64,000 nt of DNA. Source: Astropecten irregularis. Lineage: Eukaryota > Echinodermata > Asteroidea > Paxillosida > Astropectinidae. A program made the position numbers and the translations under genes. This document shows positions 12,061-22,905 of the stretch, one piece after another (the first letter of the stretch is position 1; each line of letters starts with the position of its first letter). The notes under the pieces are model-generated. The model did no database searches. It had not been told where the DNA came from and worked only from the letters and a program-made list of their open reading frames with translations. Location: positions 21,962,983 through 22,026,982 of the forward strand of contig OZ020245.1 in NCBI GenBank assembly GCA_963971285.1, read 5' to 3'.

Positions 12061-13749
12061 GCGCAGAGGTGTACAAATGATTCCCCCACTTAAAGGGAGT
12101 AAAACAGACTAGAGGGCGCACTGCTGCAATATAAAGTGCTGTATAACAGACGACGTTTTTTGCAGTAATATCACACAAACTATACGGTAATGTTTCGCCT
12201 GGAAAGGCAACCGAAAATTGTCACTCCCTGCAAGGTTCTGAGTGAACAAAAATGAACGAAATCGTAAAAATAAAAGAGGACAATAATGTGTACACGTGAA
12301 ACTTCTATAGAATGTGGTTTTGTTGTTGCAAATTATGCCGGTTTGAGGTTAGGCAGGTTTGGTGAGAGTATATTGATTAAAGCTATTTCAAACTTTGACT
12401 GGTGAATATTTTTGTTTCCAACCAAAATGGCCATAATTGACAAGTTGGCATGTGGATGCATAAACATGCCAGTAAGGTGTAATCTTGGTTTGAAGAAATT
12501 CTTTTTCAAAATAGGCCTAGTTTATTTGTAAAAAATTGCCAATGCTCATTCCGGTGACTTGGGTAATTTTGGTAAGTACTGAAAAGTTGCTATTTTAGAG
12601 TAGGACTATATACTATACTGTAAAAAGTGTAGGCCTATACTGTATAATAGAGCTGGATATGGCCATGCAGGTCCATTGCGGTAAGTTAAGTGTCCATACA
12701 AAATAATGTATATAACTGGTATTTGGTAACATTGGTAAGTACAAATACCGGTTTTTAATAAGCCATAGTGTAATGACAATTGCCTCAAGTAGCACTTTGA
12801 GGCAATTTTGGTGAGCGTCTTGCAATTAGGCCTAGTGTAAATAAAAATAAAGAATCCAAATGTATAAAATGAATAACATGGACCTAGTCCAGCCTCGGCA
12901 GTGTCTTTTGTATTTCCTGTCTGAACCCCCCCCCCCCCGCCCCCAGCTCTCCCCCATGGATCCACACCCACATGCAAGAGGACCATCCATCTGCCCTGCA
13001 AGATGAAGACAACTAGAGTATGCTTCCTTCGATGTTGTACTTGGTCGACCTAGGACAGAGATGATCTTCTGAGATGTTTCTGATGATGCAGATTGCAGAT
13101 GGGAATCAAACACCTGTTTGATGTGATTGCTCCTTGATGCTACTGGAAGTGGTACGTACATCTTATACTTGACGAGGACAGTTAACGAACAGTGAAAGGT
13201 GGAGTTGAGCTTTGAGTTTGTGTGGTTCTTAGAAGAACCAATGTTTGAACTTTGAACCTGTGTACTCTGTACCTAAGAGCTGCACAAACTCCACTGATTG
13301 ATTCATGTCACTGTAAATCGGTCATGGTCCACTTGCCTCTTGCCCACATTTTAGCTGGTTGTGAATTTGTGTGGTTCCTGCTGGTTCTTAATTCTTAGGA
13401 GAACCAGTCTTCCAACTTCAATGTTCAAACGCAAAGTACCCCGGAACTAAGAACTGCACCAACTTGATCTGTTGTTTGAGGTTGCTGCAAATTTTAATCT
13501 TCCAAGTCGAATGTCATTTTTAAATTGTTCAACCATCTGCTTATTAACTGTATCTAAGTTGCTATTAGCAACAAAATGGAATACAATGAATGTAATCTGA
13601 TACTTCACAGAATTCTCACATAATTTTTTGTGTTAAATTTTTTTTTTAAAGATCTGGTTGGCTTCGGTATGGACCATCTACTGCGACAGCCTGGGAATTC
13701 GGAGTTCATCCATCGCGACTTAATCTAATTATTCTAATTAACAATAATT
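12061..13749. other. Gene-free stretch
   Basis: No recognisable coding exon. It holds a C run at about 12927-12938, short GTAGGCCTATACTGTATAAT-type inverted pieces near 12625, and two diverged copies of a roughly 100-bp unit (about 13201-13300 and 13361-13470) sharing TTTGTGTGGTTC, AGAACCA and GAGCTGCACAAAC/GAACTGCACCAAC. Confidence 0.35.
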
Positions 13750-13955
13750 TATTTTTCATTGAAAAGTGAATAAAGAAAAATTTACTGGAGCAGGATTCGA
13801 ACCGGGACACCACCAATGTAGGGCTTTATGGCTCAGTTGGTAGAGCGCCTGTACGGTATTCAGGAGGTCGCCGGTTCGAATACCGTCCATTTAAATTTTT
13901 CTTTGTTAATTTTTCAAAATCCAGTCAGTTTCCCCTAGTGTTTATTTGACGATTA
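13750..13955. repeat. Palindromic MITE with tRNA-like promoter boxes
   Basis: The right part (about 13823-13890) is tRNA-like: box A TGGCTCAGTTGGTAGAGCG and box B GGTTCGAAT. The left arm holds the reverse complement of box B (ATTCGAACC). The arms AAGAAAAATTTACTGGAGC and TTTAAATTTTTCTTTG are inverted. Outer sequence TCCAGTCAGTTTCCCC matches the inverted flank of related copies at 48155-48355 and 52868-53030. It is not a functional tRNA gene: no good acceptor stem. Confidence 0.7.
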
Positions 13956-14554
13956 CAAATAATTTATTTTGATTGAAATTAAAAAGTATAGTGAAATAAA
14001 AGAACGTTGCTTTCATTTGAACCTGAAGCAATTAATGCTTGATCGCCCTTTTCAAAAGGGGGTCGGAAAGGACTTTTCAGATATTTTTTCCCAAAGTGGT
14101 TTTGATCTGTTTTTCGCCTTTCCCGGGTTTACTTAAAACCAATGTTCATGATCGCAGGGATGTGAGACTTCAGATTTGAATCTGATTTCACATTTTGTGG
14201 TCTAAAATTTTAACTCACAATTTCAGTTTTTGTTGTGCACCTGGTCTGTGCAAAAGTAAAGGAACAAAAGTAAAGGAACTTTAGACTTTTTCGTGGTGTT
14301 TTTTTTGTGGTCACTCACATCCCCTTGATCATCCCCTTTGCTGTTTCTTGATAAATGAAATGTTCAAATTATTTCAGAATTAATTATTGGAAAATAAAAT
14401 GCAAATGTAGAAATGAGAACCAATTACTGTCAATATATTAAATCATCTATGTCTGTCCCTCCCTTTTTCCCATGTGCACATAAAATCTTTTCAAAGCTGG
14501 TTTTACAAATACTTGATAATTATATGTGTCCATCCACAATCTTAGATTCAACTT

Positions 14555-14798
14555 GGGGCCAATTTCATAGAGCTGCTTAGCACAAAAATTCGCTAAGCAT
14601 GACATTTCTTTCCTAGTAAACACAGGACTTACGACCAAATTTCCGTGTGTTGTGTATAATCACTTGCAATTGTTCTTTGACTGTTGTTCGCTGACCATGA
14701 ATATCAAATTGAATTTTCAATGGTGGTTTGTTCTATTGGGCAAGCTTTTTTTGTGCTAAGCAATTTTTTGTGCTAAGCAGTTCTATGAAATTGGCCCC
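14555..14798. repeat. MITE family B (GGGGCCAATTTCATAGAGCT ends)
   Basis: Left GGGGCCAATTTCATAGAGCT and right AGTTCTATGAAATTGGCCCC are inverted. The subterminal GCTTAGCAC / GTGCTAAGC and the centre GTGTTGTGTATAATCACTTG recur in the copies at 19821, 22223, 37156 and 44600. Confidence 0.85.
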
Positions 14799-14869
14799 TG
14801 GTCATTATATAGTGATTTAATTCAATGACTTAAATTTGAAGTTGATTTAATTTAACCTTTGCATGGCGG

Positions 14870-15090
14870 AGAGACTAGAATGAGTAAGACTTGCGGAGAC
14901 ACCATGTATTTATAAAACTCTTTTTGGAAGGTGTGTGGTCCTGAGAAGGACCGATTAGAGTAGGTTCTTGACATTTTGACCAGTGTGCTCTGGCCGTCCC
15001 AAGAGTTTTGCAATTCTAGTCTCTGCACCTCTCTCTCCTGAGGACGACTAGAGCACACTGGTCGAAACGTCTAGAATTCATCTCATCGGT
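14870..15090. repeat. Repeat family E with hammerhead-like core
   Basis: Contains GTGGTCCTGAGAAGGACCGA, an inverted pair (GACCAGTGTGCTCT near 14978 and AGAGCACACTGGTC at 15050-15063) and the string CTGAGGA ... GAAACGTC (15038-15071). The GCGGAGACACCATG opening also occurs near 20340 and 60735, so it is dispersed. Confidence 0.6.
15038..15076 (+). ncRNA. Hammerhead-ribozyme-like motif (weak stem I)
   Basis: The sequence gives CTGAGGA (15038-15044, fitting CUGANGA), GACTA (15046-15050) pairing with TGGTC (15059-15063), GAAAC (15064-15068), then GTC (15069-15071). Stem I (upstream CTCTC, downstream TAGAA) pairs only partly. Activity is unproven. Confidence 0.4.
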
Positions 15091-15144
15091 CCTTTGATGT
15101 TTCTTCATTGGAGTATAAGGAAATGACCGCTGATATGTTTTTCC

Positions 15145-15265
15145 GGTATTAGCAATTCTTCATGCTCTGGCCGTCTTCTGAAGACGGCCAGAGCATACTC
15201 TGGCTGGAACGTCTAGTTAGCCGGCTCTTTTCAGAGCCACCCCATACTCATAAAAAGAGTATTTA
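15145..15265. repeat. Repeat family E hairpin, second copy
   Basis: CATGCTCTGGCCGTCTTC and its inverse GAAGACGGCCAGAGCAT form a perfect hairpin, followed by ACTCTGGCTGGAACGTC and CCGGCTCTTTTCAGAGCC. The CTGAAGA ... GGAACGTC string looks like a hammerhead core that has lost an A. Confidence 0.5.
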
Positions 15266-15584
15266 TGTCTCATGGTGTTATACTGCAAAATCAATTAGTA
15301 AAAACTATTTTTGACGTTCCCTTACTCCGATTGGCCAATTTTCATTCTGTCCTGCCGTCAGGAAGGTACCTTCGGCAAAATAACGTTTAAAAAAAGAAGG
15401 CCGGCATTGACGTATGGAGATTTGGCCAATCAGAAAAATGCCGATGCCGGTAAAAAAAATTCCTTCTTATACCTCTCACATCCAACCAAATAACGAGTAT
15501 TCATGTATTTTCATCCCTGTAATTTAGTATGGAATGCAAATTGAAAAAAAAACATAGGCACTTCTCACCCCACGTAATCTCCTG

Positions 15585-15875
15585 TTAAAGGTAACATCAT
15601 ACTTTGGTTTTTGTCAAAGAAAATGCAGATTCAAGGGCAAATGAATGTCAAGAAAGATAACAGTCATCTGTGAAATATTCAGTCCCGATGGCCCATTTTT
15701 TGGGAGCAGTAAAAAAAAAACACAATTGTTTTTGGTCATTGGTTTTACTCTTTTCTGGACAAATACAGCATTTCAGGCAGAATAATGTTAACGGTATGTT
15801 TTTACCATCACCATATTTATACCCTGTAAGTTGTAAGTAAATATGTGACGATTTTCTGTTTCGGTATGCTAAAGT
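15585..15875. repeat. MITE, TTAA-flanked family A
   Basis: Begins TTAAAGGTAACATCATACTT and carries the family landmarks (CAGTCATCTGTGAAATATTC, CAGCATTTCAGGCAGAATAA, ACCATCACCATATTTATACC). It ends near the family D element just upstream of MEMO1. Confidence 0.75.
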
Positions 15876-15881
15876 AAACAT

Positions 15882-16128
15882 GGGCCTTTTCCAAACCTCT
15901 GCTCTGGCGCGGCTCAGGCTCCGGCTTCATCTCTGTAATCCATGTGCTGAAAATATAGGTTGTGGTTTTTCATTGAAGCTGAAGCTCTGTTTCCCTTTTC
16001 AAACCAGAGAATCTACTTCAGAACTGCAGCCAAAAGCCTCTATTTTGAGACCCGTTATTTTAAAATGGATTCACGAAATGGAGCCGGAGCCTGAGCCGGA
16101 GCCGGAGCCAAGGTTTGGAAAAGGGCCA
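15882..16128. repeat. MITE family D (Glu-Pro-coding arms) immediately upstream of MEMO1
   Basis: Left GGGCCTTTTCCAAACCTCTG and GCTCAGGCTCCGGCTTC; right GAGCCGGAGCCTGAGCCGGA and AGGTTTGGAAAAGGGCC, inverted. The centre has TTTTCATTGAAGCTGAAGCT and ACCAGAGAATCTACTTCAGA. The arms read as Glu-Pro repeats by chance. The copy lies about 245 bp before the MEMO1 ATG. Confidence 0.85.
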
Positions 16129-16371
16129 TGTGTACTACCTTTTTGGGGGTGGGGGGGATCAGATATGAACAGCGCCCTCTTTTGCGTATCCGTGGGCTGG
16201 GCATGCGCCGATCAGCTGTCTGCGGTTAACTTCATCATTATCATATCAGCTGCAGGATCCGACTGTACATGTACGGACCACAACAAGGGAGTCATCATTT
16301 TTACTTCATACAAAAGGAACATTTTCAGTGCCTGCAATATCGCTGGAAAACTGTCCAAGATAGGTTCTAGA

Positions 16372-19300
16372 ATGTCTGTTCGACGTGCAAGCCACGCTGG
16401 TTCCTGGTACAGCGACTCAGGTTGGGAATATCGCGTGTTTTTAAAGACTAAAATCGTTTATTTTCAGAGAGGCCTGCTGCCGCCTGGGTCAGGCGGTGTC
16501 AAGGCCGAAAGCTTGCTGAAATTTTTTCTTTGTTATTAAATTTTTCCAGACATAAAACGTAAACATGAAGGGCTTCGACTCTAAAGATTAAGCAAACATT
16601 AAAGTCCCCCTAGTAAAGAACGAAACATCGTGGACCATTCCAATGGAATTATGTCATTCTTTTGATGGTCATGACGTCAGAGAGAGAGAGACACATAAGT
16701 CATAACCTCACAAACCATTCTCATGACTGTGCTAGTAATAGTATAAACCATGGAGCTATAAAAGTTTTATAGCTCCATGTATAAACACTACAGAATTTTT
16801 TTTAATACTCTAAAGTAAATGATTAGGGCCTAGACCTAATTTCATTTTTAAATTTGTCAAAGAACCTCTGCTATTGTTATGGATTGAGTAATACTAATAG
16901 GCCTGATTCTTATATAAATAATGTTTCCTGTGAGCCCTTCAAATTATTTATGATATGAGTGATCTTTGTGTTGAATTTGAATTTGACTTTTGCAAACTTT
17001 TAATATGTTCCTACTGGAATCTACGGTGTGTCAAGTGAATGAATGTACAATATGTGAATGCATAATTTCATGGCAGGCATAGACAAACAATTGAAGAAAA
17101 AAAAGAAGGCATTTACGTGCAATGTTCAGTTCAACGATGTATTTCTTTGCGCAGTCGACCGCGGGACAATTCGACTTGAGACAACTGGACCGCAAAGATA
17201 ACTCGACTCCGAGACAGCTCGACTTCAAAGACAAGTCCACTCCATCTATGCGACTGCTTGTCGATCTGTGAAAATAAACTAACAGCTGGCTGTGGCGTCA
17301 GGTTGGCCGTGGTAGATGGCCAGTGCAGCCAAGCGGGCATGCTGTGGCTATCGTCAATTTTTAGATTTTTTTTTACACAAGACCAGGCAGCATACCACGG
17401 CTCACGACTTTGGAGTGGAGTTGTATTTGGAGTCGAGCTGTCTCGGAGTCGAGTTGTCTTTGGAGTCGAGTTGTCTTTGGAGTCGAGTTGTCTTTGGAGT
17501 CGAGCCGTCTCGGAGTCGAGCTGTCTTGGAGTCGAGTTGACCCGCGGTCGACTTGTTTGACATTCCTTTCTTTGAGGGAGTAATTTTGTGCGCATTCATC
17601 ACATGCAAGCGGTTTATTTTGCAGATGCTGCCAATGGAGTCTCTTTCTGCCTCCATGGATAGTAAATGTGCAGTATGTTTGCCCATTGAAAACAGTGGAA
17701 TGACAAATGGGTTAGCAGACAGATGTATAGTGCATGTACTAGGCTCATCTTTTACTTTGAATTCAGGTCACTCCAAAATCTTTGTAGCGGACACAAACAT
17801 CATTGTGCCAAAGGTGTTCACAAAATAATCTGTTCTTTTTCATTCATTCTAATCTTGTTAAGGGCATTTATTTTTAGCCCTTTGTATTTCAGGTTGCGTT
17901 GCAATAAATGTCTTTTCTTGAAATGTCTACAGAGCGAATCCTGTCTGAGCATTTAGATGGCTGGCTCACCAAGGCTGAATCATCTAAGCACGCCCCCGCC
18001 CGAGCTATCATCTCTCCGTAAGTTGTCCTTTTATATTTGCGTTTAGTACAGAATGGGCGTGTCTGACTGTACTTTCGTCCAAACCCCAAAATCCTTACCT
18101 CCCAATTCCAAAGTGGAAATTTCCTAATAACCCCCAAACTCAGAATTCCCAAAACCTAAATCCAAATCCCAAATTCCATTCCCTAAACCCCAAATCATGT
18201 ACTCTGAACTCTGAAACCTAAAACCCAAAACCATACCACAAACCCCAAGTCCAACATCCCAAATCTCAAACCCCAAATCCAAAATTCCTAATCCCTAATT
18301 CCTAATCCCAAATCCCAAATTCCATACCTTAAACCCCAAATCCCTCATCCCAAATCTCAAATCCCAAAATCCTTGAAGGAAGAACCATTGATTTAAGCTG
18401 ATTTGATTCAACTGAATTTATTTGTATCTTATTTATATTCAGTCATGCAGGGTATTCATACTGCGGAGCATGCGGTGCCCATGCCTATAAGCAAATCGAT
18501 CCCACCAATATGTAAGTAACATATTATTTTTTGTTCACTTAATTAACTGCTTGTTATTTTACTGTCCTATTAAAAATCATTGGCAGGCTGTGTATGGTTA
18601 AAAGGTACTGAGATATATGAAGGAATGTCAGACAAGTCGTCTGGTGAGACAACTCGCCTTGAGTCAGGTCGACCGATGAGACAGGTTGACCGAGCGATTC
18701 ACGGTTTCCCCGTGGGCTCATCATGCGCTGGCCGTGTCCTTTCGTGCAGTTATGCCAGTTGTCCCACCGGTTGACTTGTCTGACCCCCATATGAAGATGC
18801 ATAGAGAGTCTTTCTGCCAAGTTGAGGCAGTATTCATCTGATATCCAAACCGCATTCAGGAAACTTGTACCACCCTGTTGTAGGAAAATCCTGCTGTTTG
18901 AGGTTCCTGTTAAATCAATTTTTGGGGTATCTTGGATCAGCCATTATGTATGTCTTCACTTAGCACCCTCACACCAAGCTTCAGTAAGGTATCTGGAATG
19001 CATCATTTATGAATTGTTTTTTGCATCTTGATGCCGTCTACAGAAAGCGCGTCTTTATACTGGGTCCATCTCATCATGTGCCTCTACCAGGCTGTGCTGT
19101 CACCAAATGTAAATTCTACGAGACGCCATTATACAACCTCATGGTAGACACCAAAGGTTAGCTTGAATTACCAATTTTATTCACTTTTATTCATTATATA
19201 GCTTTAACAAAACTTTTGGTGCTTTGGAGACCCAATAATGTTGTTATTAACATAGTATACAAATATCACATGGTTTGAGGGTGGACAGTCGATTCTAGCT

Positions 19301-22300
19301 GTATAGTTCCCGAGGCAAAGCCAACACCGAGGGAAGCTAGAATCGACTGTCCACATGAAATAAACCAAGTTATATTTGTTTTATTATACCTCATACATAT
19401 TATTTATTGTCGATAATTTCATCGATAAGTGCAGCAAAACGTTCGTTTTCTTGAACTCCATGTAGGGCGAAGTTCACGCACGTGCGCGCACTGCAAACTA
19501 GGATAGATGCGCAGTGAGATTTCTATGCGCAGTGAGATGTTACACGTGTAACAGTTCCTTCAGAGATTCCCTGGCCTACTCGCTGGTGATCAGCAAATAT
19601 ATCCATGGCACGTGATAGTGAATTGACCAATAGGGATTCGGCTCTAGGTCATTAGTATTTAGGAGGTATAGTAAAATACTTTTTCAAGAACTTTGGACAA
19701 AAACCTTCAAAAAAATGTTTCCACTTATTTGCATGCTCAGGTGGGATTGAAATCTTTTTCCTGATGCCTAACAGTGTGGATGTTCTGTTAAGCTTAAACG
19801 ACCAATCTCATTGTGGGAACTGGGCCAATTTCATGTCACTGCTTAGTACAAAAATTGGCTATCCATGAAATTTCTGTCTTAATAAAACAGAATTAACAAC
19901 CAATTTCCATGTGTTGTGTATCACTTGTGATTGTTCTTTAGCCGTTGTTCCCTGACTATGGATATCAAACGGAATTGTTAATGGTAGTTTGTTTTAAGAC
20001 ATTTTGTGCTAAGCAATTTTTGTGTGCTTAACAGCTCCATGAATTTGGCCCCTGGTATTGACTATTGATTTTTGTGTTTTGCGTACTCAGTGTGTGAAGA
20101 AATACGTAAAGCTGGTCCATTTGATGAAATGGAACTTCAGACAGACGAAGAGGAACACAGTATAGAAATGCAGCTGCCTTACATCGCCAAGGCAATGCAG
20201 AGGCAAGTGATAACCATTGGTTGATCATTTTCTCTATCCTTTCAGTATTTCATTTTTCGGGGTTGTCGTGACATCAAATCTCATGATAACTTAGATTTAA
20301 GGCTATGCATGGCGGAAGTACATAAAGTAATAGGTTTGCGGCAACACCATGTGACATATATCTCTTTTGTGAGTATGGGTTGGCTCTGAAAAGAGCCAGT
20401 TAACTTGATGTTCCACTCAGTATGCTCTGGTCGGCTTCAGGAGCATTCTCCTCATGATGATTTCAAGGAATTAATGCCGTGTATTGATAACATGCCTCCT
20501 TGCCCCCAAACAGCAAACAGGGTCAGTTCACCATTGTGCCTATCCTCGTGGGCTCCTTATCGACGGACGGAGAGCAGATGTACGGTAGACTCTTTAGCAA
20601 ATACCTGGCTGATCCGGAGAATCTCTTTGTCATCTCCTCGGATTTCTGCCACTGGGGTGAGTATGGAGGAAAGGGTTGAATAAGTTTACGCAAGAATTCC
20701 TGTGGCTGTTAAACCGGACTGGCGTTAGAATATCTTGACCTTATTTATGTCTTGTCGACACTGGCTGGACTGATAGACTAGTGAACTATTTGGAGCCAGC
20801 CTACAGGGAACTGTTATTCTGGTTACCATTAGCCATTCCTTGGTTTTTAATTGAGGCAAGAGTCCAGCAGGGAATCTTAAGAATTTATAGCGGCTGCAAT
20901 TGTTGTTTGGATCATTGCTCGGAGAACAGAATGAAAGCTGAAAGGAGACGTCCGATTTAGAGCTAATCACAGCACAACCCACTTGTTCTTCATACAACCC
21001 ACTCAATTTGCTTACTTATAGTGGCCTGTTCCATAGAGACTTGCTGGCCTTAATAGGGTAATCGAGCGTTAGGGTTGATTACTGTTACATATGACAAGTT
21101 TCCAGGCAGGGAATGTTTTTCCATTGAGGTGCTCAAGACGTACAGTAATGTTCAGATTGGCTGAGATTTTCTTTTCAAATTAGTCTTCCTTTGTATTCTA
21201 TCCAGGTCAACGATTCAACTACAGGTGCATAATTGACCAACACTGCCAGATACATCAATCTATAGAATCACTGGATAAAATGGTAAGTAGATGCTAATAA
21301 GTATACTTTACAAACAACTTGACTTCCTCCATTTCTACTTTTGCCAAGTCATATCATCATCAGCATTGTCATTTTGTTAATAAAACCAAAGACTTCATAA
21401 AAACAGACCATCAAGAATAAGATACCTTTGGGGAAGAAGATGAGGACATATTGCTGGGTTTTCATAGGCGGAAGAATAATCCCAGATAGATATTTGTGAA
21501 AAACTGCAAAGCAGGGGCCTTTCTCAAAGCTCGGCTCTGGCTCAGGATCCGGCTTCGTTTCTGTAATCCATATGCTGAAAATAAAGGTTGTTGTTTTTCA
21601 TTGAAGCTGAAGCTCTGTTTTCTTTTTCAAACCAGAGAATCTACTTCTGAACCGCAGCCAAAAGTTTCTAGTTTGACACCTGTAATTTTGAAATGGATTC
21701 ACAACATGGAGCCGGAGCCTGAGCCGCAGCCGAGCTTTGAGAAAGGCCCAGACGTTATTGATACTTATTGATACAACAATTTGGGTGTCATTTTAAATCC
21801 CGCAGGGAATGCAATACATTGAGAACCTGGATCCTGTCGGCTTCCGAAACTACCTAAAGAAATACGGCAACACCATATGTGGCCGCCACCCTATAGCAGT
21901 CCTACTAAATGTAAGTCTGGTTTGATATTCCCTTACGGTTTTCATATGTCATTTTTATTAGTCCGTGTTGTGTAATACACCTTCAAAAATTATAGACCGA
22001 TCCATCGGCACGACGTACCATCCGCCATTACTGCGGTGTCCCTGGCCGCCTTTTGTGTGGCAACTTAAGTATTTATGCTCTGCCACAATATTACTGTGCG
22101 GGATACACCTCAGGGCCAACTACATGAATCGCTCGTCGGAGTCATGCATACCCAGAATATCCCATGCCAGGGGTATTCAACACCCGGGATATCTAATAGT
22201 ACCCAGTGTACCAAGAAGGTCAGGGGCCAATTTCATAGAGCTGCTTAGCACAAAAATTCGCTAAGCATGACATTTCTGTCTGAATAAAAACAGGATTAAC

Positions 22301-22661
22301 AACCGAATGTCCGTGTGTTGTGTATCACTTGCAATTGTTCTTTGGCTGTTGTTCGCTGACGATGAATATCAAATGGAATTTTCAATGGTTGTTTGTTTTA
22401 TTTTTTAGCTATTTTTGTGCTAAGCATTTTTGTGTGTGCTAAGCAGCTCTATGAAATTGGCCCCAGATAGCTCCTAGCCTTACGTAGTTAGATCATTTCT
22501 TTTGTTTGTTCCTGTCATTTTGCCAGGCCATTCAGACTCTGAAAACCCAGAACGGGCGCACCATGTCTCTCAAGTTCCTCAACTACGCTCAGTCCAACCA
22601 CTGCATGAGCAAGGTAGACAGCTCCGTTAGCTATGCCTCGGCCTCCTTCACCATGAGCTGA
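16372..22661 (+). CDS. MEMO1: MEMO1 (mediator of ErbB2-driven cell motility 1), complete, 9 exons, 295 aa
   Basis: Exons seen: 16372-16420, 17933-18017, 18443-18511, 19044-19156, 20091-20202, 20514-20656, 21206-21282, 21806-21910, 22527-22661. All joins keep phase and total 888 nt, giving 295 aa against 297 in human. The protein starts [16 protein letters not shown] and carries [42 protein letters not shown] and [12 protein letters not shown], matching MEMO1 along its whole length. Family knowledge: MEMO1 is a cytosolic protein with the fold of LigB-type non-haem iron dioxygenases, binds iron or copper, and acts in receptor-tyrosine-kinase-driven motility and redox control. Its metal ligands in human are His49, His81 and Cys244; His46, His78 and Cys241 stand at the matching places here. 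The ATG was chosen by conservation, although the frame stays open upstream through a MITE. Intron 5 uses a GC donor. A GCATGCGC (NRF-1-like) site lies at 16201-16208. Introns carry several MITEs. Confidence 0.97.
17150..17550. repeat. GTCGAG-type tandem repeat in inverted halves (MEMO1 intron 1)
   Basis: A right half (17410-17545) repeats GGAGTCGAGTTGTCTTT about seven times. The left half (17155-17240) holds the inverse (CTCGACTCCGAGACAGCTCG), so the region can form a large hairpin. Long open frames on both strands here are a by-product. A related inverted piece (GACAAGTCGTCTGG / CCGGTTGACTTGTC) lies at about 18630-18782 in intron 3. Confidence 0.75.
18080..18376. repeat. Degenerate CCCAAATC-type simple repeat (MEMO1 intron 2)
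   Basis: About 300 bp of imperfect 6-8-base units such as CCCAAATCCC, CCCAAATTCC and CTAATCCC on the + strand, purine-poor on one strand. It ends about 65 bp before exon 3. Confidence 0.85.
19281..19354. repeat. 20-bp inverted repeat inside a possible MITE (MEMO1 intron 4)
   Basis: GTGGACAGTCGATTCTAGCT (19281-19300) and its exact reverse complement (19335-19354). Wider sequence, with GTATACAAATATCACATGG to the left and ATATTTGTTTTATTATACC to the right, suggests a longer element. Confidence 0.8.
19821..20053. repeat. MITE family B (MEMO1 intron 4)
   Basis: TGGGCCAATTTCATGTCACT at the left and AGCTCCATGAATTTGGCCCC at the right; internal CCATGTGTTGTGTATCACTT. It ends about 40 bp before MEMO1 exon 5. 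Confidence 0.8.
20290..20460. repeat. Repeat family E (MEMO1 intron 5)
   Basis: GGCGGAAGTACATAAAGTAA, TTTGCGGCAACACCATGTGA, GTTGGCTCTGAAAAGAGCCA and AGTATGCTCTGGTCGGCTTC match the 14.9-15.26 kb copies in inverse or direct order. It ends about 50 bp before MEMO1 exon 6. Confidence 0.55.
21513..21753. repeat. MITE family D (MEMO1 intron 7)
   Basis: GGGCCTTTCTCAAAGCTCGG at the left and GCCGAGCTTTGAGAAAGGCCC at the right are inverted; the centre TTTTCATTGAAGCTGAAGCT is shared with 15882-16128. Confidence 0.85.
22223..22464. repeat. MITE family B (MEMO1 intron 8)
   Basis: The inverted ends GGGGCCAATTTCATAGAGCT and AGCTCTATGAAATTGGCCCC are exact complements over 20 bp, with CTGCTTAGCAC / GTGCTAAGCAG inside. 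This is the least decayed copy in the window. Confidence 0.9.
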
Positions 22662-22812
22662 GGGCAAGCCCCTTCCCCCACAACCAGGACCAGCCGGCGA
22701 GGAATCAATTCGCAAGAAAGGAAGATATTTATATTTGGCATCTCAGGATCTTCTTCATGTGTGTGTGTGTGTGCGTGGGCGTGTGTGTGTGCAGGGATCA
22801 TGAAGTTCAGTG

Positions 22813-22905
22813 TTCAAAAAAGCTCGGGCTTGGAAGACGTCTCTAAATCTTAACTTGGGCTTGGGTTCCATTTGGTTGAAGCCGGAGCCTAAGCCGAGGT
22901 TTAGA
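22813..22905. repeat. MITE family D, arms only
   Basis: AAAAAGCTCGGGCTTGGAAG and GAAGCCGGAGCCTAAGCCGA resemble the inverted arms of family D without its usual centre. It begins about 150 bp after the MEMO1 stop. Confidence 0.45.

Noticed and set aside
12606..13161. Minus-strand frames of 109-131 aa
   Set aside because: They cross a C run and AT-rich sequence. The stretch SNHIKQVFDSHLQSASSETS looked protein-like but has no domain I recognise and no splice context.
13823..13895. Functional tRNA gene
   Set aside because: Boxes A and B are good but the acceptor and anticodon stems do not pair properly, and the sequence sits inside an inverted-repeat element with several decayed copies.
15880..16539. 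219-aa open frame with a Glu-Pro repeat, ending in MEMO1-like residues
   Set aside because: Its first part is a family D MITE (same sequence at 21513-21753) and its last part is MEMO1 exon 1 plus intron. It is not an independent gene; kept only as a note on a possible N-terminal extension.
17131..17595. Long frames rich in Ser-Arg-Leu or Gln-Leu-Asp-Ser repeats on both strands
   Set aside because: Products of the GTCGAG tandem repeat; both strands are equally open and no start, splice or homology supports coding.
18080..18376. Interstitial telomeric repeat
   Set aside because: Units vary (CCCAAATC, CCCTAATC and others) and do not keep the animal CCCTAA hexamer in register.
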